This document shows positions 54,872 to 63,850 of a stretch of DNA of 64,000 bases, one piece after another; the first letter of the stretch is position 1, and every line of letters starts with the position of its first letter. The stretch is from assembly GCF_012641075.1 (NCBI RefSeq), contig NZ_JAAXLJ010000004.1, positions 62,001 through 126,000 on the forward strand. The letters are read 5' to 3'. The notes under the pieces are model-generated. The model was not told the origin of the DNA. It searched no databases and saw only the letters and a program-made list of their open reading frames with translations. The position numbers and the translations under genes were made by a program. This DNA is from Secundilactobacillus angelensis. Lineage in GTDB: Bacteria; Bacillota; Bacilli; Lactobacillales; Lactobacillaceae.

Positions 54872-55327
54872 GTGTCGCCCAGAATTTCCAGAAGACACAC
54901 TACTGTCGTCCTTATTGTCATCTGTATGTCCGGCTTATTTGGCACTTCACTACTCACGCGAGGACGTGAACTTCGATCTGGGGAACTGATGCCTCGCACG
55001 CACAAAATGCTCAGTAATCACGTTACCGTCAATTATGTTAACCGGCAGGGGCACAAATTGCGTACCTACTACTGGTCAACCCATCATGCTACCGGTCGTA
55101 ATACCGATGTGACTGATATTTTTAATAGCGATATTATTAATTCTGGTAGTGGCATCAACCGACATCTTCCCATGGACTACACGTTTGACCAGACCGATCT
55201 GAGAAACGTGAAAACATTGAGAAACGTTCGGCTGGGCCATTCGGTCAACTTGATTGTCACCAAGCTGAAACCTGAAGAAAGGCCATCAGGATTACAGCGT
55301 TTCTATAAATGGCTCATTAATAGCTGA
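54872..55327 (+). CDS. Small membrane-anchored or secreted protein, MucBP-like stretch
   Basis: 151 residues, GTG start after AAAGGAGGTGC. The first ~30 residues form a hydrophobic signal/anchor (TTVVLIVICMSGLFGTSLL). The segment NHVTVNYVNRQGHKLRTYYW resembles the opening strand of MucBP domains, but the unit is incomplete. Divergent from the ComK-like gene. Function unknown. Confidence 0.65.
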   Translation: MSPRISRRHTTVVLIVICMSGLFGTSLLTRGRELRSGELMPRTHKMLSNHVTVNYVNRQGHKLRTYYWSTHHATGRNTDVTDIFNSDIINSGSGINRHLPMDYTFDQTDLRNVKTLRNVRLGHSVNLIVTKLKPEERPSGLQRFYKWLINS

Positions 55328-55388
55328 GTCACCAAGACTGGCATCCGCCAGGCAACATTTAAATAAGTTCCCCAAACATATAAAAATG

Positions 55389-55438
55389 ATCCCCCCTAAC
55401 GCCATCAGCATGTGAATGGCTTTAGAGGGGAATTTTTT
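55389..55438. terminator. Bidirectional terminator
   Basis: CCCCCCTAACGCCAT / ATGGCTTTAGAGGGG with T-runs on both sides, between the 54872 gene and the convergent small membrane protein gene. Confidence 0.8.
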
Positions 55439-55440
55439 GA

Positions 55441-55689
55441 CTAATAAAATTTTCGTCGGGCCCAACTGGCGGCAATACCTACAGCGACTAATACAGATAA
55501 CGCACTGACTGTCACCTGTCGCTCGTGCGGATTATCAGTCCGCCAAAATTTAATCTGACTTTCGTGACTACCAACCTGAACCTGAGCGTTCATCCTTGGT
55601 AAAGTTAACCCATTATCAGCAGAGGCGCTGGCCTTTACTGGCATGGCAAACCCAAATAACAGCAACGTTACCATCATTAACTTAAACAT
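55441..55689 (-). CDS. Small exported membrane protein
   Basis: 82 residues from ATG 55689 (GGAGG, 8-nt spacing). Signal peptide-like start (MFKLMMVTLLLFGFAM...), short extracellular part with HERQ, and a C-terminal hydrophobic helix followed by WARRKFY. This is the outline of small WxL/LPxTG-cluster companions, but no LPxTG motif is present. Function unknown. Confidence 0.65.
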   Translation of the reverse strand: MFKLMMVTLLLFGFAMPVKASASADNGLTLPRMNAQVQVGSHESQIKFWRTDNPHERQVTVSALSVLVAVGIAASWARRKFY

Positions 55690-55836
55690 TACCGACACCT
55701 CCACTGACCATTTCGTCTAGCTTAGGTATACGCTCACAATATATTGATTCCATTTAGGTTACGTAAAGATAACGTAAAAAATCCGGTTACCAATTAAATC
55801 GATTGATAGCCGGACACGTTAATTTTAGATTAGATG

Positions 55837-56994
55837 TTACCAGTAACCCAATTCCATGCCTAACTTAGCCCGGTTCACATCACGAGCCGATAAGGTTGGT
55901 GTTTCACGACGAGTATCATTAGGATCCTTAGGCGAATTCCAACTGTACTTGCCGTTTACACTGGAGCTGAAGCCATCGTTGCTGGTTTCAGCATACATGA
56001 TATCAGTCAAGTATGGCGTGTGATCCAAGCCAAGTGAGTGGCCTAATTCGTGGACGGTGACACCTTCCCAATACGATGTAGCGGATGGAGCAGCCGCCTT
56101 TTGAGCAGCAATCAGTTGATCATACAGGGTGTGTCCTTGTGCCAGATAAGCTGCTTTTTCAGCTGAACCATTAGCAGCATCCTTGTAGGCTTCAGCGACG
56201 TTTTCATACTGATTATACAGTGCTCGAATCTCAGGGGTATCTGCCACACTGTCCATGTAAGTCTTGTCGTTGAGTGCGGTGGAACTGAGGTACAGATGAA
56301 TGCCATCGTTCAAACCATCCCATTGTTTAGACGGCCTCGAACTAATAACCAGGTCAAAGTTCTTGGAGCTCCCAGTCACGAATACCTTGCGGCCAAGTGC
56401 CTTGTTCCAAACACCCATGGCAGTATCCGCATAGGTCTTCAGATTAGGATCCGCAATCCAAACCCGCGCCTGATGATTCTTGAAGTGGGTCAGCTTGCCG
56501 GTCATGTTAAACTCTTTTTCCAAATATGAGCGGTAAGTACTGTAAAACGCAGATGGCTGTTTAAGCAACGTTGATGACGGATTCAGATCTTGACCAGACG
56601 CAACCAGCTTAGCCACTGCTGACTTGGATAAGATTGGCTTGACCAGATAGCCATGCCAAACCCACCCTGCCAGTTTACTGTTGGTAGAGGACTTGATATA
56701 GTAGTATACCCGAGTCGACTTACCAACTTTGATCTTTTCTTGGGACTTCGCATAAAAGACAGAGTTGTGCCCACTGGAGAGCTTGAATTCTTTTTTCTTC
56801 AAGTTGCTAGAATAGGCGTAGGCGCCCTTTGCTTTGGATTGGTCAATTTGGTACTTCGTAGTACTCATTGACTTCTTCGAAACAACCGATACCTTCGTCT
56901 TGGCCTGAGCAGTCGGCGTTGAGACTGCCGGGTCAGCAACTACCGCACCCATGAATGCCAGCGATGCAACAACAATTATGCCAAGTTTTTTCAT
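55837..56994 (-). CDS. Secreted matrixin-like zinc metalloprotease with GW-like wall motif
   Basis: 385 residues from ATG 56994. Signal peptide (MKKLGIIVVASLAFM..., to about residue 32). Residues 96-117 contain VYYYI...GWVWHGYL, the wall-binding pattern shared with the 6833 protein and the S-layer proteins. C-terminal catalytic domain: HELGHSLGLDH at 315-325 gives H315, E316, H319, H325, and DIMY at 331-334 provides the Met-turn. Domain fits M10-type (matrixin/metzincin) peptidases. Likely cuts surface or host proteins; substrate unknown. Confidence 0.85.
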   Translation of the reverse strand: MKKLGIIVVASLAFMGAVVADPAVSTPTAQAKTKVSVVSKKSMSTTKYQIDQSKAKGAYAYSSNLKKKEFKLSSGHNSVFYAKSQEKIKVGKSTRVYYYIKSSTNSKLAGWVWHGYLVKPILSKSAVAKLVASGQDLNPSSTLLKQPSAFYSTYRSYLEKEFNMTGKLTHFKNHQARVWIADPNLKTYADTAMGVWNKALGRKVFVTGSSKNFDLVISSRPSKQWDGLNDGIHLYLSSTALNDKTYMDSVADTPEIRALYNQYENVAEAYKDAANGSAEKAAYLAQGHTLYDQLIAAQKAAAPSATSYWEGVTVHELGHSLGLDHTPYLTDIMYAETSNDGFSSSVNGKYSWNSPKDPNDTRRETPTLSARDVNRAKLGMELGYW

Positions 56995-57106
56995 ACCTAA
57001 AATGGCCCCCTTGAACTGATGTATCACAAATATGCAATACTCCGCTAACTATATAGGGTCATTCTACCATATTTAGCGCTTCAATTCGCTTGATATGCGC
57101 AAAGAT

Positions 57107-57367
57107 TTACTGAAAATCAATCATCAGTTCCTTGTTCATTGCTTTAGCAATCTTTGCCAGGGTTTCAACCGTAATGTTCGTCCCACCGTTCTCCCAGCGG
57201 GCAATGGATGACTGCGGTACACTCATCAAGTCGCCCAATTGGGTTTGGGTCAGTCCAGCTTCCGCTCGCAGTGTCTGAATCTGTACCGCGTACTTGTAGC
57301 GAATACTGCTCTGGTGAAACTTGTTAGCAAATGCTGGTTTATCAAAAATGTTCTTGGTTGGTTTCAA
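57107..57367 (-). CDS. XRE-family helix-turn-helix protein
   Basis: 86 residues, TTG start after AGGAGG. Helix-turn-helix LTQTQLGDLMSVPQSSIARWENG in the centre and a C-terminal LAKIAKAMNKELMIDF. Antitoxin-like architecture (HigA type), but no toxin gene is adjacent. The 400-nt stretch upstream (57368-57766) holds only the terminator of the NlpC gene and no supported gene. Confidence 0.75.
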   Translation of the reverse strand: MKPTKNIFDKPAFANKFHQSSIRYKYAVQIQTLRAEAGLTQTQLGDLMSVPQSSIARWENGGTNITVETLAKIAKAMNKELMIDFQ

Positions 57368-57611
57368 GGGTTTTCCTCCTGTTGGTTAAATGCCTCAGTA
57401 ATAATATCTACGACAGAAAGTTGCCAAGCGTTTGCATGGAACACTGATTATTTTACTGAATATATCACAGAAGAAAATCGAACACGTGTTCTTGATTTCT
57501 GAAATTAAGTATGCTAACCTTAAGTTGTTCGGTTGATGAATTCCAACCGGAAAAGTCTGTAACATTGACGATCATATCCCCTAAGTGATTGCAATTACAG
57601 GAATTACGTAT

Positions 57612-57651
57612 AAAAAGCATCAGCAAACTGTCCCTTTGCTGGTGTTTTTTG
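57612..57651. terminator. Terminator downstream of the NlpC/P60 gene
   Basis: AAAAGCATCAGCAAA - CTGTCCC - TTTGCTGGTGTTTTTT on the plus strand, with the complementary T-run on the minus strand, so it ends the minus-strand hydrolase gene. Confidence 0.75.
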
Positions 57652-57766
57652 TTGTGTCCTATTGGAATATACCACTTGTTAAAATGACACATACCATTTT
57701 CGAAATTAATTCAGAATTCGCATAGTGTTTAATTCCCGATTTGACGTCAGAAAACCATACCAAATC

Positions 57767-58582
57767 CTATAAAAACGGTCGCTTAACGCCAGCAATATCT
57801 GAGCGCTGACTATTGCGAATCGGCTGAACCATGACCTTTGGTGGCCACGCTTCAATCACCTTATTGGCGCCGAGGTAAATCGCCACGTGCCAGATGACAT
57901 GGGTGCCTGGTTGATAATAGAAAATCAGGTCACCCCGTTCACGGTGCGCATACGCAACCCGCTTGAGCTTCTTGGATGCCCACAGATTCCGGCTATTCCA
58001 TTCGTTGCCAGGATGCGCATGGTTGATGGCGCTGATTGGTGCCGGATTGATGCCACCGGCGTACAACGCCTGCATCACCAAGCCAGAGCAATCCGCCCCA
58101 TAACTCGGACTGGTAGAGGATCCAACTAGGTAAGAATTCCCCTTATACTTGTATGCCTGTTTAATCATCGCTTCCACGTGGGCTTTCCGGCTATCCTTCG
58201 TGGTCACCGCAAGTGGCGCCACATAGCTATCAATGCTGGTCCAAGAAGATTTTGAAAAGCCCATCTTCACCCAGGTCGCCTCGTCCACGTTACCAGTAAC
58301 TTTTAAGTGATGCTTCTTCTGAAATACCTTCACCCGGTAGTAGGTCGCCGTGTTGTACTTATCATACCCAGAAAAGGTGTGCATCTTTTTCATGATCTTC
58401 CAAGTCTTGACACCTTCATAGCCCCGTTTAACCGTGTAGCCAACTTTCCCATAAGGAGTGATCTGGGTATCTTGCACCTGATAATACGCCTTAGGATTCT
58501 GATAGGCTGACGCTTGTGTGGTCATACCTGCCAGACCTAAAGCAGCCCCTAAACTTAACGCTAAAACCCATTTGAACTTCAT
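57767..58582 (-). CDS. Secreted NlpC/P60-type cell-wall hydrolase
   Basis: 271 residues, signal peptide (MKFKWVLALSLGAALGLAGM). Residues about 60-112 include a peptidoglycan-binding-like unit (YYRVKVFQKKHHLKVTG). The catalytic domain has C165 in GADCSGLVMQ and H232 in WHVAIYLG, the Cys-His pair of NlpC/P60. Presumably a D,L-endopeptidase remodelling peptidoglycan. It follows the C39-like gene. Confidence 0.88.
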   Translation of the reverse strand: MKFKWVLALSLGAALGLAGMTTQASAYQNPKAYYQVQDTQITPYGKVGYTVKRGYEGVKTWKIMKKMHTFSGYDKYNTATYYRVKVFQKKHHLKVTGNVDEATWVKMGFSKSSWTSIDSYVAPLAVTTKDSRKAHVEAMIKQAYKYKGNSYLVGSSTSPSYGADCSGLVMQALYAGGINPAPISAINHAHPGNEWNSRNLWASKKLKRVAYAHRERGDLIFYYQPGTHVIWHVAIYLGANKVIEAWPPKVMVQPIRNSQRSDIAGVKRPFL

Positions 58583-58608
58583 TTCCCATTTCTCCCTTAA
58601 CGCCGATA

Positions 58609-59466
58609 TTAATAACTCAACGCGCGATTCGCATCCGCTTTTCGGTGCGATGTCATCGTGCTATTGGCCATGCTGGTGCGTTTCTTGGTCCACGGATCAT
58701 TATAGTACATCCGCGTCTTCGAGTAACCTGTTACCGTCACCGCGTGGTTGACGAAACCATCCCAGTTAGCAATCCAGACTACGACCAAATGATTGCGGCG
58801 GACTTGCGACTTGATGCTGGTCAGACTGGCGCCAGTCATATTCTTAGCAGTCCCCATGTGCGCTTTCACCACACCCATCAGACCACCTGGATACACGTAC
58901 CAGCCGCTAGAACTGTACGGACTGCCAACAAACCCCTTGTTGGGATCCTTGCTCCGTGGCATCTCCTTCGCCAAACTCAGCTTGTCCACTTTCGCACCGC
59001 CGAACTGTAACATCATCGCTGTTGCCGTCACCTCGCAGCCAGTTGGTAACTCGGGTTGCTGCCCAATCAGCGGCGCGTAAAGCCGGTAGGTAGAAGTCAC
59101 GGTAGCTTTTTGCGGAATCCACCCCGTATACGTGTGGTTATAAGTGAATTTCAGCCATACCACACCGTTGACGATTTCCTCACGGGTAATATGGATCGTT
59201 TTACCAGCAAATGACCGCCCGCTGCTGATGGCTTTCAGATTCTTAGCCGACGTCCTATAAGCCCCCGTAGCATACACGCCATAATTGTGGGAACTGTTAG
59301 ATCCCATGGTGGTGTAATAGCTCACCTTGGTCAGCTTACTCACTGGGTAATAGGCTTGGCTAGTCGTTGTAGCCGCATTCGCTCCAGCGGTATTGAAAGC
59401 CATAGCGCCAATCCCCACTGACAGGCTCAATAATAGTACCGCAATACCATGTGTCATTTTCATCAT
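58609..59466 (-). CDS. Secreted C39-like papain-fold peptidase
   Basis: 285 residues from ATG 59466 (AGGGG, 8-nt spacing). Signal peptide up to AANA (about residue 31). Residues 103-116 (VWLKFTYNHTYTGWI) repeat the wall-binding pattern. C-terminal C39_2 domain: C144 in GCEVTATAMML, H241 in FVNHAVTVTGY and N256-D257 in NDPW. Cysteine peptidase-like, secreted; bacteriocin processing is unlikely because there is no ABC exporter fused. Target unknown. Confidence 0.82.
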   Translation of the reverse strand: MMKMTHGIAVLLLSLSVGIGAMAFNTAGANAATTTSQAYYPVSKLTKVSYYTTMGSNSSHNYGVYATGAYRTSAKNLKAISSGRSFAGKTIHITREEIVNGVVWLKFTYNHTYTGWIPQKATVTSTYRLYAPLIGQQPELPTGCEVTATAMMLQFGGAKVDKLSLAKEMPRSKDPNKGFVGSPYSSSGWYVYPGGLMGVVKAHMGTAKNMTGASLTSIKSQVRRNHLVVVWIANWDGFVNHAVTVTGYSKTRMYYNDPWTKKRTSMANSTMTSHRKADANRALSY

Positions 59467-59554
59467 ACGTCGATCCCCTCGATTAATTTAAATCATTATA
59501 CCATAGGGGCATCCAAGCCACGTGACCACAGCCATTCCAATTTTAGGCAAAACA

Positions 59555-59581
59555 AAAACGCCGCTCACAGGCGACGTTTCA
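59555..59581 (-). terminator. Terminator of hicAB, left copy of a 27-bp direct repeat
   Basis: AAAACGCCGCTCACAGGCGACGTTTCA; minus-strand hairpin CGTCGC - CTGTGA - GCGGCG then T-run. Identical 27 nt at 60353-60379. Confidence 0.75.
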
Positions 59582-59603
59582 AAATATTGTGAGTAAGATA
59601 ATT

Positions 59604-60008
59604 CTACTCAGTGCCACTCTTATGACGATCCTTGTTTATTTGGGTTGTTCGGATTGTACTATTCTGTGATAACAGTGTGACGACATAGCTATTTAAGCTA
59701 ACGCCTTCTTTGGTTGCATCATCAGATAAAACTTGATGCAATGTTTTAGGCATCCGCAGCGTCACCCTACCAGAAAAGTCATGCGCACGAACAGGCTCAG
59801 GTATTGTTATCCCTTCATCGAGACATTCCAAAAACCATTCTTTTTTCGCTTTTTCCAGATCATCATACGCTTCACTCGGTGTATCACCATAGGCCTCTAA
59901 TCCTGGCAGAATCGGAATTGTTAACCTGAAATAGCTTTCACCATCTTCCTCCAAATTTTCAAGTGTCGCACTATAAGTCAGCTTCATGTAATAGTCTAAA
60001 TCTTTCAT
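59604..60008 (-). CDS. hicB: HicB antitoxin
   Basis: 134 residues from ATG 60008 (GGGGG, 9-nt spacing; a longer start at 60032 is less likely). N-terminal RNase-H-like fold region with FRLTIPILPGLEAYGDTPSEA and C-terminal HicB ribbon-helix-helix-like VTLRMPKTLHQVLSDDATKEGVS. Neutralises the HicA RNase and represses its own promoter. Lies directly after hicA. Confidence 0.93.
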   Translation of the reverse strand: MKDLDYYMKLTYSATLENLEEDGESYFRLTIPILPGLEAYGDTPSEAYDDLEKAKKEWFLECLDEGITIPEPVRAHDFSGRVTLRMPKTLHQVLSDDATKEGVSLNSYVVTLLSQNSTIRTTQINKDRHKSGTE

Positions 60009-60009
60009 C

Positions 60010-60282
60010 CTATTCATCCCCCTTGACTTCATTCAAAATTCTGCTCACAATTTTGATTTGATATGGCTTCAGATTGCTTTCATTATGGTGAGGGCGTGCA
60101 AATGATTGAGGAAACTTACCATTCGGAGTTGTTATCGTATAGTGTGACCCACCACTATGATTATGAAATTCACAATTATAATGTTCCAACAGGGTTCTGG
60201 CATCTTCAAATGATAATTTCTTATCAAATGGTCGCTGGTTAAACCGTCTCTCGAGCTTTTCTAACGAACCAATAATAATCAC
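60010..60282 (-). CDS. hicA: HicA mRNA interferase toxin
   Basis: 90 residues from GTG 60282 (AGGTGA upstream). Fold: EDARTLLEHYNCEFHNHSGGSHYTI, with the catalytic histidine in GGSHYTI, and PNGKFPQSFARPHH. Cleaves mRNA when freed from HicB. The two genes form a compact toxin-antitoxin module. The gene ends 1 nt before hicB starts. Confidence 0.92.
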   Translation of the reverse strand: MIIIGSLEKLERRFNQRPFDKKLSFEDARTLLEHYNCEFHNHSGGSHYTITTPNGKFPQSFARPHHNESNLKPYQIKIVSRILNEVKGDE

Positions 60283-60352
60283 CTCGCACCATATATAGTG
60301 TCATCTTAAATTAACTACGATTATTATTCAAGAAAAGTGTGCAGAAATTAAA

Positions 60353-60379
60353 AAAACGCCGCTCACAGGCGACGTTTCA
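60353..60379 (-). terminator. Terminator of S-layer gene 2, right copy of the 27-bp repeat
   Basis: The same 27-nt hairpin-plus-T sequence as at 59555-59581, ending the S-layer gene 2 transcript 18 nt after its stop. Confidence 0.75.
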
Positions 60380-60396
60380 TCTAGAATCTCAATCAA

Positions 60397-61629
60397 TTAA
60401 TATGCAATCAAATTGTAAGTTGCACGAACAGTGATGGTTGCACCATTGTCGTTGGTAGTTGTTGGTGTGTTAGAAGCACTAGCGAACCGATAGCTTGAAC
60501 CAGAGTTACTGATCAAGTCGGTCAGATTAGCATCGGCAAGGATGTTTTGAACATCTTGAGCACTAATCGTGTCGCCGGCCTTAACTTGGAAGGCAGCCTT
60601 GGCACCAGCAGCATCCAATGCAGCCTGGTCATTGCTCTTCAGGTTAATAGCATTGCCATCTTTGTCAACCAAGACAACCTTGATTGCTTTAGTGGTGTCA
60701 GTGGCAGCAGCCTTAACGTAGTATACAAGTGTGTCGCCGTTCTTAGCAACTGCGGCGTTGTCCTTGTTAGCTAATGAAGCTGAACCGCCATTGTTGTTGT
60801 CGTAAGGTACATAACCTGATGGCACACCGTTGACGATGCTGTTCAAGTTAGAGGTAGTGGTGACGTTGGTGTAGGTCGCGCTCTTGTCAAATGGAACTGA
60901 GCCAGTACCAACTTCTTTACCAGTATCCTTATCAACATAGCTGATCTTAACTGAGTTGCCTTGTGGTGCTTGAACACCTAGGTTGTAGACCCAGCCAGTG
61001 ATTGATGGGTTCTGGTCATCCTTAACTTGGTAGTATACCCAGCCTTCACGGGTCTTCGTTTCGGCACCGGTGATGGTAAAGGTATCCGTGTTACTGAAGC
61101 CAGTCACCTTAGAAGCTTTGTACTGAGTGTACTTAGGGTTGTTCCAAAGCGTCCACTTAGATGGGTTCGTCAGCGTGTAGCCGGTTGTGGTGCTTGGCAA
61201 TGCAGCTGAACTAGTCGTGTTGGTAGAAGCAATACCGCCGCCAAACTTAGTCTTGTCTTTGCCACCGTAGATCCAGCCACGATAATGGCCATCAAATGAA
61301 ACGACCTTGTAGTAGACGGAACCACGGTTAGTCGAAACGATTGAATAAGCACGGAAGTAATCGTTAGAACGGTTTGAGTTCCCTAATCTTGCCATGGTCG
61401 TCTTAGAAGCAACGACACGGGCACCCTTAGAAGTCCCTACTTTACTGTATAAAGCATTGCTCCCAGTTGGCACCACGTTACGTGATTCTGGGGCAGTGTT
61501 GAAATACAATGCCTTAGTGACATATGCGTATGACTTAGCGCTAGCCGTTGTGCTTGCAAGACCTGCAGCACCAAAAACGGATGCAGCAGCTAAACCGACA
61601 TACAAAGATTTCTTCAAACTAGATTTCAT
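60397..61629 (-). CDS. S-layer protein precursor 2 (SlpA/B-like)
   Basis: 410 residues from ATG 61629 (AAAGGAG). Paralogue of the protein at 10429-11661: the same signal peptide class (MKSSLKKSLYVGLAAASVFG...), the same two wall motifs (VYYKVVSFDGHYRGWIYGG and WVYYQVKDDQNPSITGWVY) and an almost identical C-terminal region with KISYVDKDTGKEVG. Both genes are in the same orientation 50 kb apart. The promoter has the extended -10 TGC-TATAGT and the 16-bp leader hairpin, but not the perfect cre of gene 1, so the two genes may be expressed under different conditions. Confidence 0.88.
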   Translation of the reverse strand: MKSSLKKSLYVGLAAASVFGAAGLASTTASAKSYAYVTKALYFNTAPESRNVVPTGSNALYSKVGTSKGARVVASKTTMARLGNSNRSNDYFRAYSIVSTNRGSVYYKVVSFDGHYRGWIYGGKDKTKFGGGIASTNTTSSAALPSTTTGYTLTNPSKWTLWNNPKYTQYKASKVTGFSNTDTFTITGAETKTREGWVYYQVKDDQNPSITGWVYNLGVQAPQGNSVKISYVDKDTGKEVGTGSVPFDKSATYTNVTTTSNLNSIVNGVPSGYVPYDNNNGGSASLANKDNAAVAKNGDTLVYYVKAAATDTTKAIKVVLVDKDGNAINLKSNDQAALDAAGAKAAFQVKAGDTISAQDVQNILADANLTDLISNSGSSYRFASASNTPTTTNDNGATITVRATYNLIAY

Positions 61630-61667
61630 ATGAATACACTCCTTTGAATAAACAATAATAGCTCCCA

Positions 61668-61683
61668 CTAATCCCCTGATTAG
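61668..61683 (-). promoter_or_regulatory. Conserved hairpin in the S-layer gene 2 leader
   Basis: CTAATCCCCTGATTAG, identical to 11701-11716, between promoter and ribosome-binding site. Confidence 0.6.
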
Positions 61684-61691
61684 CTAGTTTC

Positions 61692-61718
61692 ACTATAGCA
61701 CTTAACGCGGTTAATCAA
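61692..61718 (-). promoter_or_regulatory. S-layer gene 2 promoter
   Basis: Minus strand -10 TATAGT (61692-61697) with upstream TGC (extended -10), -35 TTGATT (61713-61718), 15-nt spacer containing AACCGCGTTAAGTG, only weakly cre-like. Confidence 0.65.
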
Positions 61719-61767
61719 AATCTAATTAAGGGAAGCTTAAGCAAATCGAAAGAAACGGCGTATTAGA

Positions 61768-61796
61768 AAAAGACGCACATTAAATGCACGCCTTCT
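61768..61796 (-). terminator. Terminator of the coiled-coil protein gene
   Basis: Minus strand AGGCGTGCA - TTTAA - TGTGCGTCT followed by TTTTT. Confidence 0.7.
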
Positions 61797-61804
61797 AAGC
61801 TCGA

Positions 61805-63691
61805 TTATTCCGCGTCAGTAAAGGGAATTCCTAACGTGACCGGTAAATTATGCGGATCCAATAAACTAATGTTCAACGGCTGATTCAACTTCTTGATCAG
61901 TTTCATCTCCGTCTCATAATTATCAACCAGGTACTGTTGTTGCGGCAAAGCGCTGGCCCATGAAGTGAACTCGTCACGGTCAGCAACTGAACTAGTCACT
62001 AAGGCAATCACATTACCCTGCGTCTGGCTGACCGATTGCCGGTACTGATCGTTTTCAATGGCCCCCACCAGCAGACCAGCCTTGTTGAAGTTGTTCTTCA
62101 TCCACCATGCAGTGAAACCTTCAATGGAATCAAATGCTTGAACTTGCATACCAACGGCGTTCAGCAATTCAACTTGACTGATCTCGTCATCTTCATAATG
62201 AACGTTCAGCACACCAAGCCCGCTTTGACTGTAATACTCGTCACGGTTTTTGGTGTTGTCGTCGTTGTAGAAGCGGTTGGAAGTTAGTTGGCCTTCAGTC
62301 GTCAAAATACTACTTTCTGACAAGTGGCCATCCTTATAAGAATCAATGGTCTGAATATTATCACTTGATGGATAATAGCGAACTTTAAGCGTCCAGCCGT
62401 TCTCCAATTCAAGTGTTCGTTCAGTGTGATCATCGTTCCATTCGTCTTTAACTGCGTTGTCAGGTAGTTGATACTTAGCACCTAACTTGCCCTGATGTTG
62501 CAGGCTATAAAGCGGGTTGTAGACTGATACGACACCGCCCTTGACCTGCAATTCACTGGTCCATGTCGCAATCTGATTGGTCAAGTTCAACTCAAACTGA
62601 CTGGTATACAAACCAACGTGTTCAATCCCACGCTTGGTCAGCACCTTAACCACTAACTTCATCTGTTCATACTGATCCGCAGACAGCCCATCCATGTCCA
62701 AAATGATTTCGGAATCGCTGTCCAGTACGAGCCCTTTGACAGGCACTGGTACGCCTAACCACTTGTTGATATCGCTGTTCACAGCATCAATCTCTGATTG
62801 CTTGGTAGCTAAATTATCCTGCAGTTCAGACAACCGTGCCTGATTCTGTGTCATCTGCTGCGTCAGTGAATCCAACTGTTTAGACAGTTCTTCATCATCA
62901 GCAGCTACCTTTTGTTGAACTTCTTCCAATTGGTTGTTAGTATCGTTTAACTCTTTTTGGTCAGCAGTCAACTTATCACGGACAGCTTGTAGCTGCGCCT
63001 TCAAGTCCCGTTGCTTCTTATCAACCGCTTGAATAGTGGCTTCATTAGCATCACGTTCGGCTTTATTGGACTTAATATCATCTCGATATTGGTCGGCTAA
63101 CGTCACAATCATAGCTGGATCTTTTTCGCTTTCGAACTTAGATGAGATTTCAGTCTCAGCTTGAATTAATTCTTGTTGCTTAGTATTAAGTCCACTCAGC
63201 TCTGCGTTAATATCCTTCACTTGGTCAATCAATGCGCCAGCCTTATCCTGATTTTCTTTAATTCGGCTATTCAATTCCGTCTGTCTTTCAACAAACGGGG
63301 CAGAGGCTTCTTGACTGGCCTCTTCCATCTGATTTTGAATGTTGGTAATTTGAGTACCACTATCATCAGCAGCCTTCTTAGCATCAGCAATTTGTTGGTT
63401 TAACTGATCAATGTCAGTCTGAATCTCCTTTTGCTGATCAAACAATAAATCTTGTAAAGTTTCTCGCTGAATGTTATATTTTCCCGCGATTTCTGCAAGA
63501 TTTTGCTTAGCCGTTAGTGTAGAAGTGACACTTGACGAACTGCTTTCAGTAGCATTTGAATCTTGTTGTTGATCATTAGTGTCTGTATCTTGTGTTTGGT
63601 TCTCTAATTGCTTATTTGCTTCTGTTTCGTTTTGTTTGGTATTATCTGATTCTTGATTTGAAGTCCCTCGAAATAAATCCCGTAAACCCAT
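61805..63691 (-). CDS. Long coiled-coil protein with a GtfA/TagE-like C-terminal beta region
   Basis: 628 residues, cytoplasmic, AGGAGG before the ATG. N-terminal ~70 residues are D/N/Q/S-rich and disordered. Residues about 85-300 form heptads (long coiled coil with LDSLTQQMTQNQARLSELQ and similar). The last ~300 residues contain short repeated strands such as IQTIDSYKDGHLSESS and TSNRFYNDDNTKNRDEYY, which resemble the N-terminal beta-meander of GtfA/TagE-type glycosyltransferases and Asp1, without a GT-B catalytic domain. Suggests a role in glycosylation or protein export, but that is inference. Confidence 0.6.
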   Translation of the reverse strand: MGLRDLFRGTSNQESDNTKQNETEANKQLENQTQDTDTNDQQQDSNATESSSSSVTSTLTAKQNLAEIAGKYNIQRETLQDLLFDQQKEIQTDIDQLNQQIADAKKAADDSGTQITNIQNQMEEASQEASAPFVERQTELNSRIKENQDKAGALIDQVKDINAELSGLNTKQQELIQAETEISSKFESEKDPAMIVTLADQYRDDIKSNKAERDANEATIQAVDKKQRDLKAQLQAVRDKLTADQKELNDTNNQLEEVQQKVAADDEELSKQLDSLTQQMTQNQARLSELQDNLATKQSEIDAVNSDINKWLGVPVPVKGLVLDSDSEIILDMDGLSADQYEQMKLVVKVLTKRGIEHVGLYTSQFELNLTNQIATWTSELQVKGGVVSVYNPLYSLQHQGKLGAKYQLPDNAVKDEWNDDHTERTLELENGWTLKVRYYPSSDNIQTIDSYKDGHLSESSILTTEGQLTSNRFYNDDNTKNRDEYYSQSGLGVLNVHYEDDEISQVELLNAVGMQVQAFDSIEGFTAWWMKNNFNKAGLLVGAIENDQYRQSVSQTQGNVIALVTSSVADRDEFTSWASALPQQQYLVDNYETEMKLIKKLNQPLNISLLDPHNLPVTLGIPFTDAE

Positions 63692-63788
63692 AAACTTGCC
63701 TCCTGGTAAATCAAATTAATTACATTTTACCATTGATACGGGCAGATTAGTCACTTTCTTCAAAGTCAATATCAATGAAAACACACAA

Positions 63789-63821
63789 AAAAAGACTACC
63801 CACAAAAGTGAGTAGTCCTTT
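63789..63821 (-). terminator. Terminator of the gene at the right edge
   Basis: Minus strand AAAGGACTACTCAC - TTTT - GTGGGTAGTCTTTTTTT. Confidence 0.82.
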
Positions 63822-63850
63822 AAGCTTATTAACTAATATCAGTTAGCCTA

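Noticed and set aside
57465-57692. Minus-strand frame of 75 codons downstream of the NlpC gene
   Set aside because: Spans the terminator at 57612-57651 and lacks a ribosome-binding site.
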